DNA of 64,000 nt from Bacteroidales bacterium (lineage in GTDB: Bacteria > Bacteroidota > Bacteroidia > Bacteroidales > Marinilabiliaceae): assembly GCA_024401365.1 (NCBI GenBank), contig JAKSLE010000003.1, forward strand, positions 62,001 to 126,000, read 5' to 3'. The notes under the pieces were generated by a model. The model was not told the DNA's origin. It saw only the letters and a list, made by a program, of their open reading frames with translations, and made no database searches. Below, piece by piece: positions 27,504 to 37,743 of this stretch. The first letter of the stretch is position 1; the number at the start of each line of letters is the position of its first letter. The translations under genes and the position numbers were made by a program.

Positions 27504-28262
27504 ATGAAGAAACTATTTACCGCAGTATTTGCTACACTCACTCTCGCATTTTCACTTACATCATGTCTCAAGGACGAAAAGGATGAGTTCGCCATAACAG
27601 GTGGCGTTAGCTATGTTATGCAGGAGTGCGCTCAAGATGGTTCCTATACATTCGTTCCATACTTTACTATTTTCTCTAGTAGTATGGGACACAAGATTGC
27701 AGAAGTAAAGATGACATCGGCTGAAAAATCATTGGCAATGGTCAAATTGTCCGATTACCAGTGGTGTACTGATAATACAAAGAATATTTTCACTAACCCT
27801 AGTGATATTTCTGCTACTTATACAGTAACAGCCATTGATGCTAATAATGAGAGAGTAGTAGAGACCCTCAAGGCATCTTTCGATGAGAAGGATATTTTGG
27901 GTGAAATGAAGGTAGATACTATGTATTATAAGGATAATGTGATAACAGCTATTACAGATATCCCTACAAATGCTGTCGCTATAGGTTACTCACTCACTTT
28001 CTTCAATGAGGAGGAGTCTGAATATAATAGAATTTTCTCCTACGTAGTTACTGATTCATACGATTTCACAGGTACACTTATCCCTCTCAAAGATCAGGCT
28101 AAGGATGGTAAAGTGACAGCGCAACTACGTTTTGATACAGATTCTCAGCAGGATATGATGTATTTCCAGAAGGTTAACGTGGGAGTAGTAGCCGTATCGC
28201 CTCATGGTATACATCGCGTCTATAATTCTAAGATACTATATACCAAAGCGCAAGCTTTCTAA
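27504..28262 (+). CDS. Lipoprotein, unknown function
   Basis: A 252-residue protein with a clear lipobox (AFSLTSC, cysteine near residue 20) and a soluble mature part with FTIFSSSMGHKIAEVKMTS and VAIGYSLTFFNEEESE. I do not recognise a family. It starts downstream of a -7 box and lies 20 bases before porZ, so it may be part of the same transcript and contribute to surface assembly, though nothing in the sequence proves this. Confidence 0.7.
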   Translation: MKKLFTAVFATLTLAFSLTSCLKDEKDEFAITGGVSYVMQECAQDGSYTFVPYFTIFSSSMGHKIAEVKMTSAEKSLAMVKLSDYQWCTDNTKNIFTNPSDISATYTVTAIDANNERVVETLKASFDEKDILGEMKVDTMYYKDNVITAITDIPTNAVAIGYSLTFFNEEESEYNRIFSYVVTDSYDFTGTLIPLKDQAKDGKVTAQLRFDTDSQQDMMYFQKVNVGVVAVSPHGIHRVYNSKILYTKAQAF

Positions 28263-28282
28263 GTCGTTAGATTTCTGATACG

Positions 28283-30661
28283 ATGTACATTCGTATTTTA
28301 ATAATGATATTTGCTCTTCTGTCTGTGTCGTCATTCGCGAAGGCACAGTGGGAAGAGCATTTTTCATATGGCGGATGTGCTTATGGTGGCGCTTGTAAGG
28401 GTGGCGCTTTTGCCGGCAACTCACTTGCGTTCTACAGCTATGATATGGACGATATGTCCATCAGCAAATATTCCAAAATCAATTGTTTGTCGGCTGCCAA
28501 TATCTCGGCAGTAGATTATTCCGACGGATATTTCTTTGTTGGCTATTCGGATGGAGCGATAGATATAGTAAAAGAGTCTAATCTGTCGACGTGGACAATC
28601 AACGACCTTAAGCGCTCGGATGTGGTGGTATTGAAGTCGGTAAGTTCGTTCTACAAGTATGGCACACATTTGTATTGTGCTTTTGCGAGTGGCTTGCTGG
28701 ATATCAATCTCTCTAAGTATGAGACTCGTGGATACTATAAGATGCTACCAAGCACACCAGCTGCAAGGGATGTTGTAGTATTTAATGACTCGATATATGT
28801 AGCTACCTCCAGTGGAATAATGGTAGCTAGTGCTCAGAATAATCTACTGGAAAATGTAAACAACTGGAAAAGAGTCGCTGACAACTCATCGTCTTTTTGC
28901 GACCTGATGGTAATTGACGATAGACTATATGCCGCTATGGGTAGTTGGGGCTCAGTCTGTGATATATGTGAGATACCTAGTTCATCGCAAATTTTTAAAA
29001 AACGCACTGTACAGTCGTATAGAGGAACAGCCTCAAAAAGTGGCAAGGCGCTGTTCGCTTCTGTGAACAGTATAGCTATCGCAGACGTTAAGGACTTGTC
29101 ACAAAATATCGCCACTATCTCGGCATTCTCTTTCCTAGAAAATGGTGAGGCAGTGAGTGCGACCCCCAATCTGAGGTCTATATCGTTTGTCTCCCCAGAC
29201 ATAATTTCTTGTGCCGATGCCTCACAAGGTTTGGTGATCAGTGATCTGTCGGGAAATGCAGAGCGCCATTGGGTTAACAGTCCTTCAAATACCTATGCCC
29301 ACGATGTACTATTCTCTAATGGGACACTATATGCAACATTCGGCGGATTGACTGGCGCATATGACAATCAGAATCGTGCTGCAGGTGTACATATATTTTC
29401 AGATGGCAAATGGTCGAGCTATGCTCAAAGTGGCAGGGATATGATAGAGTTGTGTGTCAACCCTAATGCACCAGATACAGTCTATGCCTCGACATGGGGT
29501 ACAGGTATAATGAAGATTGAACGTGGCAAGGGTATTACCCAGAGGTATAATGAGTACAATTCAACTTTAGAAGATATATTCTCACCAGGTCGACAGTATG
29601 TACGTTGCGGAAGTCTGACATTTGATAAGGGCGGTAATCTTTATGTACAAAATGCCGAGACGCCAATCGGCATTAAGGTAAGATTGGCAGATGGAACATG
29701 GACTAGTGGCTTATCGTATGCCATTACCGATGGTCTTCATAGTGTGAGGGATATAGTGACTACCTCTAACGACAATATTTGGATACTCATACCGCGTACT
29801 GATTATAGAGGATTGATGGTATTCAATACTAATGGTACACCTGAAGACCAGTCGGACGATTTGTATCGTTCTACTGTGGAACCTAAGATTAAGGATTCGA
29901 ATTTCATAGGCAAGTTGCCAGTCGTAGATCAAGACGGAGAAGAGTTGCCCCCATATTATTATGCCTTAGCGGAAGATAAGGATGGGGTATTGTGGATTGG
30001 AACGAGCGATGGTGTATACCGATTTGCGCATAATGATATAGTATTGAAGGATGTCGCCCATTCTCAATACCTTGAGCATGTAAAGGTACCTCGAAACGAC
30101 GGGACAAATCTTGCTGACTATCTATTGGGAGGAGTGCAAGTGTCTTCTATAATCATTGACTCGGAGAATCGCAAATGGTTTGGCACATACACGGATGGCT
30201 TGTATCTAGTAAGTGCTGATGGTATGAGGATGCTGGAGCATTTTACTGAAGGAAACAGTCCATTGCCATCAAATCAGATAAATGCGATGACGTATGATGA
30301 GAAATCGGGCAAACTATATATATCAGCAGGCACTGTAGGAATAGTTGCATATCAGACAGATAGCAAAAAAGAGGAAGGTAGCAACGACGGCGACATAAAT
30401 GCTCACATATATCCTAACCCTGTTCTCCCTTCATTTACAGGAGATGTAACCATAGAGGGCCTTCCTGATGATACAGATGTCCGTATCAGTGATGTACAAG
30501 GTCGCCTAGTATACAGCGGGAAGTCGTCAAATGGTGTATTGTACTGGAATACAGCAAGATTTGGGTATGGCCCACGAGTAGCTCCGGGAATATATATAGT
30601 CTGGATTCAGACTATGGATGCCAAACAAAAAGCTGTAGGGAAGATAGCAATAATCAAATAG
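28283..30661 (+). CDS. porZ: T9SS surface attachment protein PorZ
   Basis: PorZ presents anionic LPS to the sortase PorU in the T9SS attachment complex. The 792-residue product has a signal peptide (VSSFAKAQW) and two beta-propeller regions with two-component-regulator-propeller repeats such as DGVLWIGTSDGVYRF and NRKWFGTYTDGLYLVS. The C-terminal 85 residues form a T9SS sorting domain (HIYPNPVLPSFTGDVTIEGL, DVQGRLVYSGK, APGIYIVWI). P. gingivalis PorZ is of similar size. It overlaps the convergent dxs gene by eight bases. Confidence 0.9.
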   Translation: MYIRILIMIFALLSVSSFAKAQWEEHFSYGGCAYGGACKGGAFAGNSLAFYSYDMDDMSISKYSKINCLSAANISAVDYSDGYFFVGYSDGAIDIVKESNLSTWTINDLKRSDVVVLKSVSSFYKYGTHLYCAFASGLLDINLSKYETRGYYKMLPSTPAARDVVVFNDSIYVATSSGIMVASAQNNLLENVNNWKRVADNSSSFCDLMVIDDRLYAAMGSWGSVCDICEIPSSSQIFKKRTVQSYRGTASKSGKALFASVNSIAIADVKDLSQNIATISAFSFLENGEAVSATPNLRSISFVSPDIISCADASQGLVISDLSGNAERHWVNSPSNTYAHDVLFSNGTLYATFGGLTGAYDNQNRAAGVHIFSDGKWSSYAQSGRDMIELCVNPNAPDTVYASTWGTGIMKIERGKGITQRYNEYNSTLEDIFSPGRQYVRCGSLTFDKGGNLYVQNAETPIGIKVRLADGTWTSGLSYAITDGLHSVRDIVTTSNDNIWILIPRTDYRGLMVFNTNGTPEDQSDDLYRSTVEPKIKDSNFIGKLPVVDQDGEELPPYYYALAEDKDGVLWIGTSDGVYRFAHNDIVLKDVAHSQYLEHVKVPRNDGTNLADYLLGGVQVSSIIIDSENRKWFGTYTDGLYLVSADGMRMLEHFTEGNSPLPSNQINAMTYDEKSGKLYISAGTVGIVAYQTDSKKEEGSNDGDINAHIYPNPVLPSFTGDVTIEGLPDDTDVRISDVQGRLVYSGKSSNGVLYWNTARFGYGPRVAPGIYIVWIQTMDAKQKAVGKIAIIK

Positions 30662-32555
30662 CGAAATATTCGCTGACTACATTTGTGGTGATGCCACACT
30701 CAGCGAACAACTCATCCACATTGCCATGTGTGATGAATTTATCAGGGATGCCTACAGTTTTAATCTCAACTTTTGAATTTGGCCACCTGTTATTCTTGTA
30801 AGTCAGGATTGCTTCGCCGAAACCACCTGCCAAAGCACCATCTTCAATAGTCAAGACCTTCGTCATATTCTCATCCGAGAAAATTCTGTCAAGGATATCT
30901 GTATCCAATGGCTTGGCAAAGCGCATATCATAATGAGCTACAGAGGTGCCCTTCGTGGAATTCATTTCTTTTACAGCCTCGCCAAAACGGACTCCGAGAG
31001 GGCCGAAAGTAAGGACTGCTCCATTTTTTCCTTCTGTGATGCAACGGCCTTTGCCTACCTCTATTTTCTGCATTTCGGTCTTCCATTCAATCATAGAACC
31101 ACGACCGCGAGGGTATCTGATAGCCCAAGGACCTTGAACGTCATCCAACTGTGCGGTATACAGCATATTGCGTAGTTCCTCCTCGTTGTATGGAGAACAT
31201 ATAGTAATGCCCGGTATAGGCATAAGCATTGCGATATCAAATACGCCATGATGAGTAGGGCCATCGGCACCTACAAGACCTGCCCTGTCGAAGCAGAATA
31301 CAACATGCAATTTTTGAAGGGCTACATCATGAACTATCTGATCATAAGCTCTTTGCGCGAAAGAAGAGTATATGTTACAGAACGGTATGAAGCCACTGAT
31401 AGCCAATCCTGCTGAGAATGTAACTGCGTGTTGCTCAGCTATGCCGACATCAAAACATCTGTCGGGCATCTCTTTCATCATATAGTTCAGGCTACAGCCA
31501 GTAGCCATAGCTGGAGTGATGCCAAGAATCTTAGGGTTCTTTTTTGCCAGTTCCAAGATAGTGAGACCAAATACGTCTTGGAACTTTGGAGGCATAGGTG
31601 TATTCTGTGGCTTGTCGAGAAGTTCACCTGTATGAACATCAAAACGTCCTCCCACAGCATGCCATGCTGTCTGGTTTTCCTCGGCAGCTTTGAAGCCCTT
31701 ACCCTTGATAGTTATAGCATGGAGTAATTTTGGGCCTTGTATTTTCTTAAGGCTCTCCAGTACGTGGACTAGATATCTGACATCGTGGCCATCTACAGGA
31801 CCGAAATATCTGATATTCAGTCCCTCGAACATATTAGTCTGATGGTTAATCAGATTTTTTATACTGTTACCCAGTTTTGTCCATAGGCTATCACGGCCAT
31901 CTCCGCTAATCTTTTTTCTCTGAAGAAGTCCAGTGGCCTTGTTCCTGAAGGTATTATATGTTCGTGATGTTGATATATCAACTAGATAATGGCTCAGTCC
32001 GCCAGTAGCATTGTCGATAGCCATATTGTTGTCATTCAAAATGACAAGCATATCAGGGTTGGCGGTGGCCATATTGTTCAGAGCCTCGAATGCCATGCCT
32101 CCCGTCATTGAACCATCTCCAATAACAGCAATAATATCGCGGTCCTTTTCACCCTTAAGCTGTGAAGCTATAGCCATACCCAATGCTGCAGAAATGCTGG
32201 TAGACGAGTGACCAGTACCAAAAGCATCATATTCGCTTTCAGAAATATTTGGGAATCCACTTAATCCGCCATGCTTTCTGTTGGTATCGAAAACTTTTCG
32301 CCTTCCTGTCAGGATCTTATGACCATAAGCCTGATGGCCCACATCCCAGATAAGCTTATCGTGAGGGCAGTTGAACACGTAGTGGATGGCTACAGTAAGC
32401 TCGACTACGCCTAGGGAGGCGGCGAAGTGACCTGGATTGTGAGACAACTGTTCGATGATGAAATCCCTCAATTCTGTACACAATTGGGGCAGTTCATCTA
32501 TTGAAAGTTTTTTCAGATCAGCAGGACTATCTATCTTGTCGAGCAACGAATACAT
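30654..32555 (-). CDS. dxs: 1-deoxy-D-xylulose-5-phosphate synthase
   Basis: First enzyme of the MEP isoprenoid pathway, joining pyruvate and glyceraldehyde-3-phosphate with thiamine diphosphate. The 633-residue product has HPGHFAASLGVVELTVAIHY-like motifs near residue 45 (here NPGHFAASLG), the ThDP motif GDGSMTGGMAFEALNN and NDNNMAIDNATGGLS, and the transketolase-like C-terminal half with FDRAGLVGADGPTHHG. It is transcribed divergently from the OmpA-type gene and converges on porZ. Confidence 0.97.
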   Translation of the reverse strand: MYSLLDKIDSPADLKKLSIDELPQLCTELRDFIIEQLSHNPGHFAASLGVVELTVAIHYVFNCPHDKLIWDVGHQAYGHKILTGRRKVFDTNRKHGGLSGFPNISESEYDAFGTGHSSTSISAALGMAIASQLKGEKDRDIIAVIGDGSMTGGMAFEALNNMATANPDMLVILNDNNMAIDNATGGLSHYLVDISTSRTYNTFRNKATGLLQRKKISGDGRDSLWTKLGNSIKNLINHQTNMFEGLNIRYFGPVDGHDVRYLVHVLESLKKIQGPKLLHAITIKGKGFKAAEENQTAWHAVGGRFDVHTGELLDKPQNTPMPPKFQDVFGLTILELAKKNPKILGITPAMATGCSLNYMMKEMPDRCFDVGIAEQHAVTFSAGLAISGFIPFCNIYSSFAQRAYDQIVHDVALQKLHVVFCFDRAGLVGADGPTHHGVFDIAMLMPIPGITICSPYNEEELRNMLYTAQLDDVQGPWAIRYPRGRGSMIEWKTEMQKIEVGKGRCITEGKNGAVLTFGPLGVRFGEAVKEMNSTKGTSVAHYDMRFAKPLDTDILDRIFSDENMTKVLTIEDGALAGGFGEAILTYKNNRWPNSKVEIKTVGIPDKFITHGNVDELFAECGITTNVVSEYFAI

Positions 32556-32591
32556 CTTATTTTGTGAAAAAAACGCGTTTCTATTTAGTCA

Positions 32592-32615
32592 CAAAGTTAA
32601 AAACAAATATCTTTG
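32592..32615. promoter_or_regulatory. Divergent -7 boxes for dxs and the OmpA lipoprotein
   Basis: Minus strand: TAACTTTG at 32599-32592, with TTTG at 32625-32622, for dxs. Plus strand: TATCTTTG at 32608-32615, 25 bases before the OmpA-type start. Both match TAnnTTTG and they lie nearly back to back. Confidence 0.5.
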
Positions 32616-32640
32616 CGTACACAAAGAATACAAAGAATTG

Positions 32641-33753
32641 ATGAAAACAAGTATACTAACTCTTGTATGCGCTTGCTTGATGGCGGTTGCATGCGTTCCA
32701 GCAAAGAAGTATAATAGTGCTCAACGTCAGAGCGATAAGTATCGTGCACAGGCAGAAGAGTGCCAAGTGGATGTCGATTTGTTGAACAAAAGAGCTAAAC
32801 AGTACGAGAGTGATTTGGCAAAATGTATGGCAGACAAGAATTCCCTCGAGCAAGATACTACACTACAGGGAATGCGTATCCGTACTTTGATGAACCAGTT
32901 GGCTATACTTGAGAATGATCTTCGAAAACTTGCAGCACAACTTGGTGAGACACCTGAGTATAAGGCTCTTATGCAACATCTCATGCAGATGCAGAACAGT
33001 CTTGTAAATAGCGAGGACAAGCGCCAGGGTACAGAGAAGGCTATTGAGGAGCAGAAACGTCTTCTCGCAGAGACTAATTCAGCCCTTGAAGAGAGCCGCG
33101 AAATGGCCAAGGCTACAGAAGACGAGTTGCGCAATGCAAGCGTGGAATTGGCAAATAAGCAGAATGAGTTGGCAGGTAAGCAAGACGAACTCGATGCAGC
33201 TCAACGTGATATAGAAGCAAAGGCAAAACGATTGGCAGAACTTGAAGCTGCTCTTGCAGCCAAGGACAATGCTATGGCCGAACTTCGTAACACTATAGCT
33301 AATGCCTTGGTAGACTTTACAAGTGACGACCTTACAGTAACTCATCGCGAAGGCAAAGTTTATGTTTCCCTGGAGGAGCAACTACTCTTTGAGTCGGGTA
33401 AGTATAACGTTAATGAAAAGGGACAGGATGCTCTTCGTAAGATTGCTTCAGTTCTTGCTAATAAAACATCAAATCTCAATATCGTTATTGAGGGTCACAC
33501 AGATAATGTTCCATATCACGGTCAGGTTATCGAGGACAACTGGGACCTCAGTGTAAAGCGCGCAACAAGCGTTTTGCGTATCTTGGTGGCTAATGGAAAC
33601 ATATCAAAGGATAGAATACAGGCTGCAGGTCGTGCAGATACACAACCTATTGACGCAAGCAATACAACAGAGGCTCGTCGCAAGAACCGTCGTACTGAAA
33701 TTATCCTTGCACCTGATATTGAGGCTATTGTAAAGGGCATTGAAATACAATAA
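32641..33753 (+). CDS. OmpA-family lipoprotein with coiled coil
   Basis: A 370-residue envelope protein that probably tethers the outer membrane to peptidoglycan. It has a lipobox (CLMAVAC, cysteine near residue 18), a long coiled-coil region (about residues 25-220, rich in Glu, Lys, Leu, with repeated ELANKQNELAGKQDEL), and a C-terminal OmpA domain with LLFESGKYNVNEKGQDALRK, VIEGHTDNVPYHGQVI and NRRTEIIL. The frame extends upstream into dxs, but ATG 32641 follows the promoter and begins a proper signal peptide. porU starts 21 bases downstream. Confidence 0.9.
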   Translation: MKTSILTLVCACLMAVACVPAKKYNSAQRQSDKYRAQAEECQVDVDLLNKRAKQYESDLAKCMADKNSLEQDTTLQGMRIRTLMNQLAILENDLRKLAAQLGETPEYKALMQHLMQMQNSLVNSEDKRQGTEKAIEEQKRLLAETNSALEESREMAKATEDELRNASVELANKQNELAGKQDELDAAQRDIEAKAKRLAELEAALAAKDNAMAELRNTIANALVDFTSDDLTVTHREGKVYVSLEEQLLFESGKYNVNEKGQDALRKIASVLANKTSNLNIVIEGHTDNVPYHGQVIEDNWDLSVKRATSVLRILVANGNISKDRIQAAGRADTQPIDASNTTEARRKNRRTEIILAPDIEAIVKGIEIQ

Positions 33754-33774
33754 GGTTCCCTCTGAATAATATAA

Positions 33775-36700
33775 ATGTTAGGAGGACTAAAAAATATACT
33801 GACTATGCTGATGTGCTTGTACTGTCTCAGTGCAAGCGCTCAGTCTTTTAGTGAACTTGAGTCCTCTGTATTGAGTAAGGGCCGTTGGGTCAAAATGCAG
33901 GTTAATGAGGAAGGTCTTTATCGCCTTTCTGCGAAAACATTATCCTCTTTGGGCTTCAGCGATATCTCAAAGGTGGCAATATATGGTAATGGAGGGAAGG
34001 AACTTCCATTGAGTAACAGTGCCGAGCGCGTTGTTGATTTGGCGCAGTTGCCAGCCTACCGCACAAAATCAGAATTAGTTTTCTATACAGGGGCTACCCA
34101 AAATTGGACGTATAACTACTCAACTGCCCAATTCCAATGCTCGCAGAACCAGTATGACGATAAGACATACGTTTTTATTACAGATTCTCAAACTCCATCA
34201 GATACCCCTATCAATGCAGAGCCTGTAACAAAAGAGGTTGCTAGCAAAATAACATACAATAGCACTCTGGTACATCACGAGTTGCACAATATAAGCCTTT
34301 TTAAGAGCGGTCGCGATTGGTATGGTGAGACACTGACCAAATCTGCCCCCTCCCTAGAAGTAGATTTGGGTAATTATCAGAGAGTATTATCTCAGGAGAT
34401 AGTCCTTAATATTCGTCTCTGTGCAGCATCTTCTCAGAGGGTTGATTATACTGTTTCGTACAATGACTCGGTATTGATATCAAATAATATTCGCGCGTTG
34501 GGATCCTCTGAACTAGGTGTTAATTCTCAAGCATCAAAAAGATTTAGGCTCCAGAAATCTCCTGCTAGAAATATTGTTTCACTTCAATGTGCTCTGCCTC
34601 AGCTCTCTGACAAGGCTTACCTCGATTATGTCACTGCAGAAATACCTACAGAACTCAAGATGCCGTCCTCGGGGGTGATGTATCTGAATATTGCCGAGGG
34701 TACGAGACGCTATAGAGGTGGTGCCTCAGAGGTGACTATTTCTAATACATCGAGGGAAGATATAGTGTGGTGTATAGATGATGCCACAAAACCGACATTG
34801 GTAACTTCCTCATTTTCAAATAACGAACTGTCGTTTACTCAAGATAATTCAGAGGTCCACAAGTATGTAGTTTTCAATACATCGAAAATTTCATCTTTCC
34901 CGGAGCCGTTGTTTGTATCTGAGGTAGAGAACCAAAATCTCCATGCGACACCTGCTGTAGATTATATTATTGTATATCACCCTATGTTTAAGTCACAGGC
35001 GGAAGAATTGGCTGAGATACATCGCCATCATAGCGGTCTGGCCGTTTATTGTGCAAGTACGGATGATATATATAATGAATTTAATGGCGGACAGAGGAGT
35101 GCGACGGCTATTCGCGACTATGCGCGCTTTGTATATCAGAAATCTAATGGCAAACTTCGTTATCTGCTATTATTCGGCGAGGGTTCTTATGATAATCTGT
35201 CATATGGTTCAGCAAATCCTTATAATCTTGTGCCAACATACCAATCTATACAATCACTTCACGACACTCAGTCGTATGTTACAGATGATTTTTTTGCTTG
35301 GTTGGAAGATGACGAGTTGGTATACGATACACGTGCTAATGTCGATATCGGAGTAGGTCGTTTCCCTATATATGAGGTAGAAGATGCTCAGATAATGGTT
35401 GACAGGGTAAAAAATTATCTGACTAAACCTCAATACGGGGCGTGGATGAACACCGCTGTCATGGCAGCTTGCTCAGGTGACAATAACGAACATGCTATGT
35501 TTGCCAATGAGAACGCTGATCTTATAGCCAAGTATAGTTCTTCAGTAAATACGACTCGTGTAATCGCGGAGGCATATACCTCTGTTCAGTCTACCACTGG
35601 GCGCTCTTACCCTCAGGCTATAAGTGATTTTTACAATGCTATAAATAATCAAGGGGCGTTCTTGGTAAATTATGTGGGGCATGGTGGTCCTTTGGCATTA
35701 CAACTCTATTTTGAAACAGCAAAGATTTCTCGCCTGGCAAATAAGGATAAATTACCTTTTATGATTGCCGCTACATGCGAATTTGCGCCATTTGATAATG
35801 AGCCTAATAATGCTACAAAGCAATTGGTACTTTATCCTTATGGGGGTATGATAGGAGTATTGACTGCAACACGTACTGTTTTTGGAAACAACAACCATAG
35901 CCTTAATGTTGGAATGATTGAGGGGTTGCTTACTCCAGATTCAGAAGGTAACGTTCGTCGTTTGGGAGATGCGGTGCGCTTTGCTAAGTTGAAAACTCCG
36001 TCAATGATCAACTCCTTGAAGTATGTTCTTATAGGAGACCCTGCAGTGACCTTGGTAAATAATGCCGAGTATACTGTTCATACTGACAGTATTTGTGGCG
36101 AACCATATGAGAGTTGTATTACCCCATTGAAGGCGCTGACAGCCAATAAGATAGTGGGTACAGTACGAGATGCCTCGGGAAATATAGTGGAGAATTTCAA
36201 TGGTGAGGTCGAAGTTTCTCTATACGATAAGCAGCATACCCGTTCAACATTGGGTAGCGCTAGCCCCATTTATAGATATACAGAGTGGGGTAATAGGTTG
36301 TTCCATAGTAAGTTTAAAGTGACGGACGGACATTTCGATGCCATAATACAACTTTCCAAGGATATTGATGCTACAGAGGGGTATGGTCGTCTGAGTTATT
36401 TTGCCTGGACAGATACTCGCAAAGCCAAAGGTGCCTCAGACATGGTACTTGTCGGCGGATTCGCAGATGCTTTGCAGGTAGATACTGTTGGGCCAGATTT
36501 GAAAGTCTATATGGATTATCCTCAGTGGCAAGATGGAGGGGTAACAAGTTCTTCCCCCATGCTCTTTGCTGAGATGTCGGATATTTCTGGAATCAATGCA
36601 GCAGGTGTCGGAATAGGACATAATATTACCCTTACAATAGATGATGACCCTAATAGCATATTGTTATTGGATAACTATTATTCTCACTTAGGGGGAGAGG

Positions 36701-37146
36701 GTAATGTCGGACAAGTTAAATATCAACTTCCCGAGATGTCAAGTGGACACCATACCTTATCTTTAAAGGTGTGGGATAACGCAGGTAATTCGTCGGAGAG
36801 ACGTATCTCTATGCAGGTTTCGTCTGTCTCTCAGATAAAATTGAGCGATGTGATGCTTTATCCTTCAACTTTCACGTCGCTTGGAGACCCACTTTATTTA
36901 CGATTCTTCCACAATAACGCAGGTTTTGGCAATACACTCCACATGGCAGTCTACGATCTGTCGGGAAAACTCATGACTTCCACAAAGACTACTTTACCTA
37001 CGGGCTCCTCGGATAGCGGTGTTATATCATTGACCGACCTTATGCCTCGTCTCTCGGGTATGCCTAATGGAGTTTATGTGTTGAATATCAAGCTGATAGG
37101 CTCTAATGGTCGCCGTGGAGAAATTACACGTAAGTTGGCATTCTAA
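33775..37146 (+). CDS. porU: T9SS sortase PorU (C25 peptidase family)
   Basis: PorU removes the C-terminal sorting domain of T9SS cargo and links it to A-LPS. The 1123-residue product has a signal peptide (LSASAQS), a gingipain-like catalytic domain with VNYVGHGGP (His about 636) and IAATCEFAPF (Cys about 668) as the probable catalytic pair, and a C-terminal domain of T9SS type (LSDVMLYPSTF, MAVYDLSGKLM, MPNGVYVLNIKL). These spacings agree with P. gingivalis PorU. It follows the OmpA-type gene by 21 bases and is not next to porV. Confidence 0.92.
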   Translation: MLGGLKNILTMLMCLYCLSASAQSFSELESSVLSKGRWVKMQVNEEGLYRLSAKTLSSLGFSDISKVAIYGNGGKELPLSNSAERVVDLAQLPAYRTKSELVFYTGATQNWTYNYSTAQFQCSQNQYDDKTYVFITDSQTPSDTPINAEPVTKEVASKITYNSTLVHHELHNISLFKSGRDWYGETLTKSAPSLEVDLGNYQRVLSQEIVLNIRLCAASSQRVDYTVSYNDSVLISNNIRALGSSELGVNSQASKRFRLQKSPARNIVSLQCALPQLSDKAYLDYVTAEIPTELKMPSSGVMYLNIAEGTRRYRGGASEVTISNTSREDIVWCIDDATKPTLVTSSFSNNELSFTQDNSEVHKYVVFNTSKISSFPEPLFVSEVENQNLHATPAVDYIIVYHPMFKSQAEELAEIHRHHSGLAVYCASTDDIYNEFNGGQRSATAIRDYARFVYQKSNGKLRYLLLFGEGSYDNLSYGSANPYNLVPTYQSIQSLHDTQSYVTDDFFAWLEDDELVYDTRANVDIGVGRFPIYEVEDAQIMVDRVKNYLTKPQYGAWMNTAVMAACSGDNNEHAMFANENADLIAKYSSSVNTTRVIAEAYTSVQSTTGRSYPQAISDFYNAINNQGAFLVNYVGHGGPLALQLYFETAKISRLANKDKLPFMIAATCEFAPFDNEPNNATKQLVLYPYGGMIGVLTATRTVFGNNNHSLNVGMIEGLLTPDSEGNVRRLGDAVRFAKLKTPSMINSLKYVLIGDPAVTLVNNAEYTVHTDSICGEPYESCITPLKALTANKIVGTVRDASGNIVENFNGEVEVSLYDKQHTRSTLGSASPIYRYTEWGNRLFHSKFKVTDGHFDAIIQLSKDIDATEGYGRLSYFAWTDTRKAKGASDMVLVGGFADALQVDTVGPDLKVYMDYPQWQDGGVTSSSPMLFAEMSDISGINAAGVGIGHNITLTIDDDPNSILLLDNYYSHLGGEGNVGQVKYQLPEMSSGHHTLSLKVWDNAGNSSERRISMQVSSVSQIKLSDVMLYPSTFTSLGDPLYLRFFHNNAGFGNTLHMAVYDLSGKLMTSTKTTLPTGSSDSGVISLTDLMPRLSGMPNGVYVLNIKLIGSNGRRGEITRKLAF

Positions 37147-37169
37147 TTTTTTTCAAAAAAATCACTTTT

Positions 37170-37215
37170 CGGATGTTACAAATATCCGCCTTTTACGTTA
37201 TCCCTATTGAAAGCA
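37170..37215 (+). promoter_or_regulatory. Possible hairpin/promoter before the second sigma factor
   Basis: CGGAT and ATCCG flank a short loop (37170-37187) followed by CTTTTA, so this may end porU. The same stretch contains GTTACA and, after about 18 bases, CGTTATCC, an arrangement like the GTTAC-type promoters that many ECF factors recognise at their own gene. The two readings are not exclusive; neither is proven. Confidence 0.3.
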
Positions 37216-37239
37216 CAAGAAAGCAAGCATAGCTAGAGA

Positions 37240-37743
37240 ATGGAAGACAACGCAATGTTATCAACGTTTGAGGGACTGCAACTGCGATTCCGTAGTCTTG
37301 TAAAACGATTTCTGCATGATACCGACGCTGCAGAGGACGTGATACAAGAGGCGTTTTGCAGATTATGGCCACGACGGGAAAGCATTGAAACGCCATCCGA
37401 CGCTCAAGCACTTGCAACAACTGTGGTTCGCAACATCTGCATAGACCGCGTTCGTCATGAAGGACGTATCGTTGAGTGCACGGTAGACGAGGATCGAGAT
37501 ACAGCATGCGTGTCGTCTGTCCAAGAGTCTATGGAGATAAGCGAGCAGTTTGAGTGGGTTAATCGGTATGTCAATGAGCGATTATCTCCTATGCAGAGCG
37601 AAGTATTGCGCCTTCATGATTTCGAAGGGTATTCTTTCGAAGAGATTGCGGAGAGATTGAAAATAGAACAGACTGCTGTGCGTATGAATCTTTCCCGCGC
37701 TCGTAAAGCTATTAGAGAACAATACAAAGAATGGAACAAATGA
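37240..37743 (+). CDS. ECF-type RNA polymerase sigma factor (second)
   Basis: A 167-residue sigma-70 family protein with region 2 (FLHDTDAAEDVIQEAFCRLW, VVRNICIDRVRHEG) and region 4 (LSPMQSEVLRLHDFEGYSFE, then AVRMNLSRARKAIREQY). It overlaps the next gene, a single-TM protein that is probably its anti-sigma factor. Sequence is clearly distinct from the first ECF factor at 8680. Confidence 0.93.
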   Translation: MEDNAMLSTFEGLQLRFRSLVKRFLHDTDAAEDVIQEAFCRLWPRRESIETPSDAQALATTVVRNICIDRVRHEGRIVECTVDEDRDTACVSSVQESMEISEQFEWVNRYVNERLSPMQSEVLRLHDFEGYSFEEIAERLKIEQTAVRMNLSRARKAIREQYKEWNK